Assembly: GCF_047511655.1 (NCBI RefSeq)
Contig: NC_133403.1
Span: 13,513,014-13,577,013 of the forward strand
Reading direction: 5' to 3'
DNA length: 64,000 nucleotides
DNA from: Castor canadensis
Lineage: Eukaryota; Chordata; Mammalia; Rodentia; Castoridae
Part shown: in pieces, positions 1 to 11,300 of the stretch
How positions within the stretch are numbered: position 1 is the stretch's first letter
How the letters are laid out: every line of letters begins with the position of its first letter
The notes under the pieces: model-generated
Database searches by the model: none
Seen by the model: only the letters and a program-made list of their open reading frames with translations
What the model was told of the DNA's origin: nothing
Program-made: the position numbers and the translations under genes

Positions 1-160
1 TAGCACAGTGTGCAGTGGGCGTTTCTTTCTTTCTTTCTTTTTTTTTTTTTTTTTTAAGGCGTAGGTAAGTTTTTCTCCTTTCTCCTTTCTGGAGCTCACT
101 CCATAGCGTGTCATTGGGCCTTTGTACTAGTACATGTCAAGCAAGTGTTGAAAGACACTC

Positions 161-168
<8 letters not shown>

Positions 169-223
<55 letters not shown>

Positions 224-226
224 TGT
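169..226. repeat. (TG)n microsatellite
   Basis: An almost uninterrupted TG run of about 24 units, with one GG interruption near 216. Confidence 0.95.
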
Positions 227-238
227 CTATCTGTCTGT

Positions 239-322
239 ATGTGTGTTGCTGGGAATCAAACACAGGTCCTCATGCATGTTAACCACATGCTTTGCTACTG
301 AGGCATATCCCCTACCCCCTGT
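239..322 (-). mobile_element. ID SINE
   Basis: The reverse complement reads like ggggatat-gcctcagtagcaaagcat and ends with gtttgattcccagcaa, the tRNA-Ala-like ID structure. Confidence 0.8.
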
Positions 323-1077
323 AGCTTTTTTTTTTTTTTTAACATTTTCCTGTAAACCAGGCATGTCAGTAGGACTTGCCTCATTGGATGGTTTGGAGAA
401 TTAAAGGCATTATTACTGGTAAAGTCTTTATAGCTGTGCCCAGCACCCTGTACCTTGTAAGTTCCTGAATATTGTCTGCTCTTGCTATGGGCTTATCACT
501 TATAGTCTGGTAATATCTAGCCTTAAGAGCAGCATGGATACATAAAATTTTGATAGTGAAGATAAGAACAGTTTCCTGCTCATCAGCCCTTTTTCTCAGC
601 TGTTCAAACAGAGTGGGGGTGCTTTTGAGCAAAAGGAAATAAATATCATTACACTTGGGGCTTTAACAAGAGGTCAGGTATGGACCTGTCTGGTTCCAGG
701 TCTTCTCCTTGACCTTGGCTTGGCTGCTTTGTTTCTTCTGTTGAGTTTCCTTTGGCCCCTATACTTCCTTTGCCCCCCCATTAGCCATACCTCCATCCTT
801 CCACAGACATCTGACTGTGGGGGTCCCTTTCACCCCTGGAATGTTGTCTTTCCAACCAGAAATTGGTAGGGCTGTGTACCAGGAGTGTCCCTTGGTGACA
901 GATCCTTCCAGCTACTCTCCTTTGAGTCTTTCCCCTTCATGATACTCTGCTAATTCCTTTAGCTGGAAAAAAGAGTGGTGATGGTGTTAGGAGGTGGAGT
1001 GTAGAAACTGATGAGAGATAACAAAGAGGTAGATAGTGTCCTGTGGTTTTCACATACACTCAAACATGTTTGTTTTC

Positions 1078-1291
1078 TTTTTTTCTTTTTTTGAGGGACT
1101 AGGATTTGAACTCAGGGCTTCACCTTTGCAAAGCAGGCTCTCAAAAAGCAGGGGTTCTACAGCTTGAGCCAAACTTCCAGTCCATTTTACTCTGATTATT
1201 TTGGAGATGAGCTCTCTTGAACTATTTGCCAGATCTGGCTTTCAACCACTGTCCTCCTGATCTCAGCTGCTGGTGCCCAGCAATAAGCCTC
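1078..1291 (-). mobile_element. dimeric B1-dID-type SINE
   Basis: An antisense copy starting with a T-rich tail, then the ID-like half (ttgaactcagggcttcacc), then a B1-like half ending near cagctgctggtgcccagc. Confidence 0.75.
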
Positions 1292-1385
1292 TTTTTTTTT
1301 TTTTTTTTGGTGTTAGGAAGTTTGAACTCAGGGCCTCATACTTGCTAGGCATGTGCTCTAGCACTTGAGCCACTTTGCCAGCCCA
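1291..1385 (-). mobile_element. ID-like SINE
   Basis: A T18 tail is followed by ttgaactcagggcctcatac and tagcacttgagccactttgc, the antisense ID-like monomer. Confidence 0.8.
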
Positions 1386-2285
1386 GTCATGTTTTTCTGT
1401 CCCTCTCCCTTGTCATCATGTGCATGCAGTCTAATGGACTCTCAGTGCTACAGTGACTTGGGAAGACAATCAGTCCTCAGGGTGGAAGGCTTTGCCCTTC
1501 TGGGCTACCTTGCTGGAAGCATGGGCATTTCCAGGGAGGGAAATGATGCTTCTTTGAAGTAGGATTTTAACTCAGACATCCCTTTGTTGATTACAAGACA
1601 GACTCATTGTGTTGATTGTTGTGGAATATTCCAGAGTGAGTGTTCTTGGGTGCATACAGAACAATCACTAGAAGGCAGGCTCTGCTGGGCAGTTTTAGGA
1701 ATGTGTCGACCCAGGCAGAAGACCTGTGTGGGCAGTGGCCTTCACCTGCCACCCTTCAGTGGCACTTTGCTTCCTTCCTTCCTTGTCTGTACAGCCAAAA
1801 GAGGAACATGGATTCCTAGCAGGCTCAGCCAGGGGCGCCCCATGCAGATTTGTGTGTACATACCACGTGATCAGGGGAAAGGCAGCAACAGGCTGTGTAT
1901 GAAGAATGAAAGTGTTTCCATGCCGATAGTGCAAAGGCTGCCCGCCCTCCGATTGTGCCTTCTGTGAGAAGAGGGAACTTGAAATGGCCCCCAGGTCTCT
2001 TAGCTGAGTGTTCTTCCCATCAGAGTGGAGGAGTTGCTTTCCAAGGCTCTCTGTGCCCTTCTTGTTTGTTTCCTTGTGCCTCTTGTTGGCCTCAGAGGAG
2101 ATCACTGACAGCTCTCTGAGAGCTGGATTCCAGAGGAGGCTGAGCTGGATGATCTCAGTCAGCCCCAGAGGCCAGCAAGCAAGCAGGCTTGCAGGAAGAA
2201 CCTCGGCTGGGTGGCTGGGCAGGGTGGGGGAGCCGCATGGCTGTGTTTCTCATTTGGGTTAAACTGCCTTCTGTTTTTGTTTCAG

Positions 2286-2337
2286 GACGAATACCTTTCC
2301 CTCGTGGCCCGGCTCATTATCCATTTCCGGGACGTCC
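2286..2337 (+). CDS. MED15: MED15 coding exon W1 (end of KIX domain)
   Basis: The exon reads DEYLSLVARLIIHFRDV plus one base of the next codon. This is the third helix of the KIX activator-binding domain. It follows a T-rich acceptor ending ttcag and is followed by the donor gtaagt. The rest of KIX is encoded before base 1. Confidence 0.95.
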
Positions 2338-5300
2338 GTAAGTAAGATCGCACATTTCTGGGTTGCCGCGATTGCTGTGAGGGCCAGCTCTAGTGTCTGT
2401 AGGCTCTGGGCGGTCTGCGGCCCCTGAGTTGGAACATCTTTATCCACTCGCCTGCTTCTGGAAAGTTCCTCACTGGATAGCATTGGATTCCTGACCACCC
2501 GCCCTCCTAGAGCCTCAGCCTCAAAATGTGGATTCTGACATGATGGGAATGTGAGGCTCAAAGTGGCCTAAACTGGGCTACCGTTTTCACTTGTCCACTT
2601 GGTATCTCTCTGTCCCCCTTTTAATAGGACTTTGCTTTTACCTCTGGGCGGTTCTTAAATAAGCAATTTACCTTGGAACAGACACTTTCTTCCCTAATGG
2701 TTTTTTTGGCCAACGGGATCCTGACCTAAATGTGTGTTTCTGTGAGACTGGAAGCTTCTGAGGTCAACTTCCTAAGTCCCCACCCCTTGCTCACTGCCAT
2801 GCTTAGGGTCTCTTCACCTATCATTGTGCCCCTCTGATTCAGAGGGTTCTGCTGTGGTGCTGTCTGCCTGGCAAGGCAACAGCCCTGGATCTTCAGAAGT
2901 GAGTTGTCAAAAACAGCATTCCTGGATGAAGGCAGCCTATGAAGGGAATCGGGGTTGGCAGCTGTTCTGGGTTCTAGCCAGCAGCCCTCCTGCCTACCCT
3001 GGTTGTATAAACACTGGAGACTGGCTCTTGACATGGAACTCTTCTCCTGTGGTTTAGCAGCAGGTAGAACATGTGTTATAGAGGCAATTGCAGTTTTAGT
3101 ATCAGTCCTTCAGGCCAAAAGGGGACATTGAGAATCCCAGAGCTTAGTAGGGTTTGCTCCATACTAACTTCTTGTCAGAATGAACAGCAAGGTAGATTTC
3201 ATGGAATCTCACTTTCTTTATGGTGTTGGAAAGGACTGGAAAGTGTATTAGAAGAGAAGGAACCAAGAATCTAGGGAACAAGCAGCTGGTTGTCCTGTCT
3301 GGACCCCCTATACTTTGCTCACTGGGACATGGCCTGGTGATGCACATGGCCCATAGTTTCGTGGGTTCACATGGAGGAACTGACCAAGAAACTCTGGGCC
3401 ACCAACTGTTAGGGCACTTCTTCCCAAGGGGCTAGGGCCAGCTGACCTGACTTCCAGCCTTGGGCAGTCTCAATTTCCTCACCTTGGAAATGGAGATGCT
3501 GCCTCCTCAGAGTGACTAAAAATGGAAATGTCAGATTTTCAGCATCTTCTAGCCCCATCATGGGTTCTTGACACTCTTGTTTGCAGCTCGGGACCTGAGC
3601 CAAGACTCTGAACCTGGAAGGAAGGGAAGGCCCAGAGTGCCCAACACCAGGGTGCCTCAGCCTTAGGGGAAGTTCCCTGAGGCTTCAGGTGGACCCCTGA
3701 GCAGCTCTGAGCCCTCTCCTCCTAGGCCCCCTGTGTGTGCAGCACTGCCAGAAGTGGACATCTCCTCCCCTGATTGCCAGAAGTACCAGCAGCTTCTTGG
3801 GCTTAAGGCCCTGGGGTCTGTTTGTCTCATTTCTAGGCAGGGTCAGTTCAATTTTAGCAAATGAATTTTGTTCAGATGCTTACAGAACTGGCTTACACAG
3901 GGAAAAATACTTGTGTAAAGACTGGTTACTTTTTTCTTTCCTTTTGTTTTTCTGTAGATAACAAGAAGTCTCAAGCTTCTGTCAGTGGTAAGAGTTTTTC
4001 CTTTTGAAATAAAGTTTTTCCCAACCTCAGTTTTGGGGCAACATTAACAGGCTAGTGCATGTTTTGTGTGCCTGGGATAACCTGTTGCTAGAAGAGAATG
4101 TTGAAAATATCTGACGAGGAGTAGGCTGACCAGCCATACCTTAGCCTTTCCTTCACCCTGCCTTACTGCAGACTAAATTCAGATGATGCCTCTCCACCTG
4201 TTAAGTCTGGCAAAAAGATTATAAAGTCTCACAAAGTTATTACTTGAGCTCTCTGGGAGAGAACTGTCATGGTATGTTAAGTATAATAATCTATAGAAGC
4301 ATGTAATAGAAGGTAGCAGTAAATTCAATTTCCTTAAGTTATAAAATTTGAGTTCAGAAATATTTCTATACTAATTTCAAGATTTTTATCACATAAGAGG
4401 AATTGTGCCAGTTGAGCCCTGGTCTCTGCTGACTGAACTGCCCATGAAAGGGTTAGCTGATCCAGGCTGACTGGCTAATCTCTAGCCTGTCAGAAAGGTT
4501 GTGAGGGTTGGCAGTGTGGCTCAGTGTTAGAGCACCAGCTTACCTAGCAGGTACATGGCCCTAGGTGCAATCCTTAGCACCATACACTAAAAAGTATGAG
4601 CTGACATCATAGACTGAGGCTGTGTGACTTAACCCAGGCAGCAAAGCTATAAATGGGGTGCCCCGTGCCCATGTATGCCAGTGCAGTGATTTTCAGCCAG
4701 CCAGGCCGGAAAGAGAATGCCTGGGCTCTGTGGAGCAAGGGGTCATGGGGCACCACCTAATTCTGTGGCAAGGTAACCTAGCCAGGCTACACCTGTCTTC
4801 AGGTAGCTGCCGTGAGTCCACGCTATTGTGATGGCATCATGCTCCTTCTCCTTGGTTCTAGTATATAGCATTGCTCACTGAGCTAAGTTTCTGCTGGCCT
4901 GGGGCTTAGTTAGCACAGCTTTGCCCCTCAGCGTTCTGTAGAGCCCTCCTTTACCTTTTAGCCTGCTCTGGTGTGCTGCTTCTGGCACAAGGCCACACTG
5001 GGTAGTGTCCTGCAAAGGCTGAATAGCAAGGTGAGGCGGTGGTGTGTCAACTTACGTATGCTCTCCCCGGGAAGGAAAGGATCTACCTAGCCCCTCCTGC
5101 TTCTCTGATCTGGCCTCTGTGGTCCTGCCTGCTAGGAGAAGGGCCCTTCCAAATTTTTTATCTCTGAAAGTGCACGCTGTGTGTTCACCCAGCAGGAGGA
5201 CAGCCAGGAGGGCCATGACACCAGCTGCCCATTTTCAGTTTAGCTATACACATCAGAGGGATTGTTTGTCGCCCAGCATCAGGACCCTGGCATAGGCCCA

Positions 5301-8300
5301 GCTAGGGATGTAGGGTGTGTTCTCTACTATTGACGGGCTCGTGTTGTGGCAGCAGTGACCAACATACCCAGAATTCTGACCCAGGGCATTTGGAGGCCAC
5401 ATGACTCTGTCTCTCAGCATTTGAGACTTTGAGTGGATGAACCCATAGGTGGAAGGAGGTCTGTGCCCCATGAACCTCACATCTATGAGCCTGCCCAGCT
5501 CACGGAATTTACCTGAGACACTGTGCCTTTTTCCCACAGACCCCATGAATGCACTACAGAGCCTGACTGGCGGACCCTCTGCAGGAGCAGCTGGGATTGG
5601 CATGCCTCCTCGGGGCCCAGGACAGACCCTGGGTGCAATGGGTGGCCTTGGTGCCATGGGGCAGCCAATGCCACTCTCAGGGCAGCCACCGCCTGGGACC
5701 TCGGGGATGACTCCTCACGGCATGGCTGTGGTATCTACAGCAACTCCGCAGAGTGAGTACCATGCTTCCTAGAAAATTTGCCACTTTCTTGGCAGGTGAC
5801 ACTGCATTTTATTCCTTTGTTCACAATGTTACTGAGAAGAGCATGGAGAAGTCCCAGGTCGCTCTGTCCTACTGTCTGTGTTGGGTATAGAAAGGAAAGC
5901 TCCAAACTCTCTTTGAGCTACTAGAAGAGTTGAATGATACTGGGCCCTACACCTAGTCCTGGGCAGGAGGGGGTGCTTGTAGGAGGCTGGGAGGGCCTGG
6001 AACGATATCCAGGGGGTTGTGTTTTGTCACAAAGATAGAAACAGTATGTTTCATAGGGCTGAGTGTGTGGCTCAAATGGTAGAGCATGAAGCACTGCTGT
6101 TCAAACCCCAGTACCTTAAAAAAAAAACAAAAAACAAAAACAACAGCATGTTTCAGGGGATTCTCAGCCATGAATCGGTGCCATGTCAGCATCTCATGAT
6201 CCCACAATCTTTTCCAAGGCCCGAGGGATACCCTTCTGGCACCACTCTTGCCCCTTTGTCAGTCCTGGCTATGGTTCACAGCCATTCTTTGTCAGGGCTC
6301 CCCTTCCTTGAAGGAAGATGCCTTGTCCTCTGTGTTTCTTTCTGTACCACATGCCTCTTGTGTCTGTATGTGGCTGCCCTGACTGGGTGTGGGGCTGTAG
6401 TCAAGTGTACTGGTTGACTTTTTATCGTCAGTTTCTATTTTATAGTAAGAAATGGTTTTAAAATTATGGGTTTACAGTGCTCACGTGATTTCTTTTATAA
6501 TCCTGTTCCTAAGTCTTTGTCTTAAAGTCTTATTTGTCAGAAGTTCAATAGTGTAGCTGTGGTATCCTGCTCACACCCTCCCCAGTGTGACCTTGGCCCA
6601 CATCCTGTTTTCAGCTTCTACGGGGCTTGGTCTACCGGGTGGCACTAGTCGAAAGTTGAAGTGGTTCTCTGATTCTACATCAGGTTGCTCTCTCTATCAG
6701 AGACCCTCCCTCTCTGCCCTTGACCCCCTTGTCTCCTTGGTCTATCTGAAATAGCTGATGTCACCCAGTGGGTATCTGATATCTCTTCCTGATACCTTCT
6801 GCAAACACCACCACATAATTAAGGATGATTCAGGTCTTCACCCAGTGTCCCCAGTAAGACAAAGCCTGAGTCAGATTTTGCTAGGGACTCTGCTGCTGTC
6901 AAAGTATAGAATAACCAAAGGTCACAAGAGTAACTTAGAAATAGGCGTCTCTTATAAAGGAGCTCTGAGTAGACTCAGCAGATTCAGAAGGAGAACAGAA
7001 TGCTGTTTAAGCCTAACAAAGTACTACCAATCATTGTGTGCCAGCAAATGTCAAACAAGGCCAAGGAAAACAAAGGACTTTCACCAAAAGTTTTTCTAAA
7101 GGGCACAGTCTTTTATTCACTCACCATTTCCTCTTCCCTCCCAGGCCATTCTTTTAAGATGCAAGGTGTATTTATTATAGGAGAAGAAATGTCGAACATA
7201 AAAGTAGTAAATGTATAAACCTACACCAGTGACTCTCAACCAGGGTGATTTTACACCATAAAGACATTTGACAGTGTCTGGAGACATTTTGGGATGTCAC
7301 AATTGTGGGGGTGCCATTGGCACATAGTGGATAGAGGCCAGAGATGCTGCTAAACATCTTACATAAGACAACACCCCACAACATGGAATGTGTTGTTGGA
7401 ACCAAAATGTCAATAGTGACAAGATTGGGAATCCTTAGTATAAACAAAAACTACCTCTAAAATAATGCTCAGAGTTTATGTCTATACTCCTAACTACTTG
7501 GGAGGCTGAGATCAGGCAGTTCAAGGCCAGCCTGGACAAATAGTCCCAGAGACCCCGTCTCTAAAACAACCAGGGCAAAATGGACTAGAAGTGTGGCCCA
7601 AGCAATACAGCATCTGCTTTGCAAGTGTAAAGCCCTGAGTCCAAATCCCAGTCCCACCAATAGATTAGATAGATAGATAGAAAGACATACAGACAGACAG
7701 ACAGATAAATAGGGATTGGGGGTAGGGGATATAGCTCAGTGGCAGAGCACTTGCCTAGCATGTGTGAGGCCTTGGGTTCTATCCCTAACACAACAAAAAG
7801 AAAAAAAGTAAATTTAGGAGAGAGGTTAGCATATTGGTAAACTTTACACTTTTAAGTTTAGATGTGATAAAATTGAAAAATAATTGCTAAAACAATGGAA
7901 CTAATTTACAAATTTCAAAGCAGTAGGAAAAATGGAATAAGGAAAAAAAAAAGCAACATCAAAAATCTAAGCAACATATAAAGTCCAATCCAATCATCCA
8001 AAAAAATGCAATTAAAAGAAAAAAGCTTAGAAAATGAGAAACAAGGTCTAAGGATATAACTCAGTGATAGAGTACTTGCCTAGCATGCTGAAGGCCCGAT
8101 TTCAATCCTTAGCACTCACTGCAAAAAAGAAAAAGAAAGACAATGGGAGACAAATAGCAATAAGCTGAAAAATATAAGTAATCATAATGTGAACTAAGCT
8201 TTTCTGATAAAAGATAAGAAATGTGATATTGAATGGAAACAATACAGCTGTATTATCCTTCAAGAAACATAGTATAAGACACAGACAGATTTGGAAATAG

Positions 8301-11300
8301 AAGATGAACAAAACTTGGGAAGTTACCTGAGTTCTCTTGGTAATTGCTAGTCAAGCAGACAAGAATTAATACATTAAGAGAAGATTTGAACAATGTAACA
8401 AACAACTTAATGCACAAGGTGGAATAGATGTCTATGAAAGTAAACCACAAACCAAGCCTCAGTAATTTCACAGAGTTATTGTCATTCACATTTTCTGACT
8501 GAGTTAGAAGTCTGTAACCCAGGCTGAGTGTGGTGGCTCACGCTTATAATCCTAGCTACTGGAGAGGTGGAGATTGGGAGGATCTGGGTTTGAGGCCAGC
8601 CTGAGCAAAAAGTTTGTGAGCCCCAGTCTCAACCAATAAAAAGCTGTGCATGGTGTCACATGCCAGTCATCTCAGATTTGAGGGAAGTGTAAATGGACAC
8701 TCTGGCATAAGTGTAAGACCCTAGATCTAGCAGAGTGGCTCAAGTAGTAGGTAGAGCATCTACCTTGCAAGCACAAGTGTGAGGCTCTGAGTTCAAGTTC
8801 AAACCCTAGTACTGCAAAAAAAAAAATAGTAACTAAAACGTAAAAGGCTGGGGGTATGGCTTAAGTGATAGAGCATTTGCCAAGCAAGTTTAAGGCCTTG
8901 AACTCAAACTCCAGTACCTCCCCTCCTCCAAAAAGTAAAAATAAAAATAAAAATCCCAGCTACTTGGGAAGCAGAGACAGGAAGATTGCAAGTTTGAGAC
9001 CAGCCCTTGCAAAGTTAGCAAAACCTGATCTCACAAACAAAAGGTCTAGAGGCATGGCTCAAGTGGTAGAGTGTTTGCCTAGCATGTGTGATACCCTGGG
9101 TTCAATCCCCTGTAACCCAGAGGTAACTTTGAGAGTTCTTATACTTACTTAGAATTGCTAAAATAAATCATGACAATAAGTGCTGCAGCAACATATTGCA
9201 GGTGAGAATGCAGAATGGTGCAGCTCTCTTGCTTATTTCTTTATTCGGTATTAAGACTTGAACTCAGGACCTCAAACTTGCTAGGCAAAGTGCTCTAACA
9301 CTTGAGCCATCTCCCCAATCCAATGCCTATAACATGGAAATGATAAAAAAAAAAATTTTTTTTTTTTTTTTGGTGATACGGGGGTTTGAACTCAGGGCCT
9401 TATGCTTGATAGGCAGGTGCTCTATCACTTGAGCCATGCCCCCATCCCAGGTACAGCTTCCTTTAAAATGAGGCGTGCACCTCGGTTTGCATGCCCAACA
9501 CTCTTAGACATTTATTCCAGAGAAATTGAAACTTCCTATAAACACCTGTGCACATAACTTTACTTGCAATAGCCTGGATCTGCAGTTACCTTTTGTATCC
9601 TCTAGCAATAGCCATACCATGAAGTACTACTTGGCAATAGAAGGAACTGCTGATACCACTACAACCTCGGTGAACTTTAAAGAATTATATGCATAGAAAA
9701 AATCCAGTCCCAAAGGGTTCATGCTATGTGGTTCTGTGTATATGAAACATTTTTAAATGTTTTTTTTTTAACTGTATAATTTTTAAGTCACGGATTTTTT
9801 TTTTTCTTTGCGGCACTATGGTTTGAACTCAGGGGCCTTATGCTTGCTAGGCATGTGCTCTTATCACTTGAGCCATTTTACCAGCCTAAATCACAGAATT
9901 TTAGAAATGAGGGGGAGCATAGCGTTTGCTAAGTCTTGGGGGGTGGGGTTGTCGAAGGGAGTTAGCAACTGAGGGATCCTTGTGATCTTAGAACCGTTCA
10001 GTGTCTTGCTTTGATGGTGGCTGAACCCATTCAGATGATAAAATTGTATTTAACTTAGTATAGCATTCACACAGATGAGCTCACGTTCTAGTTGTGATAT
10101 TTTGTAGGTTTTTTGTTCTTTGAGACAGGGCTGGCCTCAAACTCACAATCCTCCAGCCCCAGCCTCCCCACCCCAAAGTAGTGGGATCACAGGTGTGCAC
10201 CACCATGCCTAGAAATAAGTTAGAATTTTGCAAAATGTTACCATTGAGAGAAACTTGGGTTTAGCATACAAAAGATGTGTGTTATTTTTCAACAGCTTTA
10301 TTGAAATAGAATTCTCATTAGCATATAATTCATTCAAAATGCACTGTTAATGGATTTTTGGTATATTCACAGAATTGCATAGCCATCATCTCAGTTTTAG
10401 AATATTTTCATCAAATGAAACCTCATCACAGAAAATCTTACAAGTGACTAGTGTTTACATTAGCATTATTCACAGTAGCCAAGTGGAAGCAACCCAAATG
10501 TTCATCTGCTGATGAGTGAATAAAACAAAATATGGAAAACCGATACAGTGGACTATTACTTGGTGATAAAAGTATACCAGTAAAGCTCATGACATTCCAC
10601 AACCTGGGCAAACTTTGTAAATGCTATGCTAGGTAAAAGGAGATGGTCACAGAATAGCACATACTGTTTTGATGACTGGATCTCCTCTCCAGCCCAGCTG
10701 CAGCTCCAGCAGGTGGCGCTGCAGCAACAGCAGCAGCAGCAGCAGCAGCAGTTCCAACAGCAGCAGGCGGCGCTGCAGCAACAGCAGCAGCAGCAGCAGC
10801 AGCAGTTCCAGGCACAGCAGAGTGCTATGCAGCAACAGTTCCAAGCAGTGGTGCAGCAGCAGCAGCAGCAGCTTCAGCAGCAACAGCAGCAGCAGCAACA
10901 TCTGATTAAGTTGCATCATCAAAACCAGCAACAGGTACCAGATTCCCCTGTTCCCACACCCGGCCTCCCTGCTTTAGTCCTTGATCCCTGGAACATGCAT
11001 TGGCCACAGTGCTGGGTGCAGGGGCCTAAAACCAGCCCTCCTCTGCAGACTTCCTGAAGTGATAGACCCTGGCTTGGCAGGAAGGTGCTGCAGTTACAGG
11101 AGACTCTCTCATATGGTCCCAGGCAAAGGCCTGCTGTGAGGGCTGTAAGTGATTCATACAAGAATTAACTAAAGTGAGAAGAGAGGAAACACTCTGAACT
11201 CGGAGTGCTCGAGCTGTGCTATGGGCATGTTTCTTTTGAGGACCACACATGCCTCCTGTTTTGTCTCTGTTGATGTGTAGGCACAGTATCATTTGACCTC

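Larger units (their letters stand above)
1..2285 (+). other. MED15 intron (upstream part outside window)
   Basis: It holds a T-rich tract (30-55), a (TG)n microsatellite, one ID element and two antisense SINEs. The rest is unique sequence without a supported gene. Confidence 0.8.
2338..5539 (+). other. MED15 introns around micro-exon W2
   Basis: This stretch apart from 3958-3987 is mostly unique; only one ID-like element (4506-4591) is recognisable. Confidence 0.75.
5753..10692 (+). other. MED15 intron dense in SINEs, LINE and MER20
   Basis: Nearly half of this intron is recognisable repeat: at least ten SINEs, a MER20-like element, a short GATA/ACAG satellite and several LINE 3' fragments running up to the next exon. 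Confidence 0.8.

Noticed and set aside
108-404. Open frame across the (TG)n repeat
   Set aside because: The frame is made of repeat-coded Cys-Val and an antisense ID element; no homology.
5253-5657. Minus-strand frame over MED15 exon W3
   Set aside because: It crosses intron and exon without splice logic and mirrors the Gly/Pro coding strand.
10624-10931. Antisense poly-Ala and poly-Leu frames
   Set aside because: They are shadows of the CAG-rich MED15 exon read on the other strand or frame.
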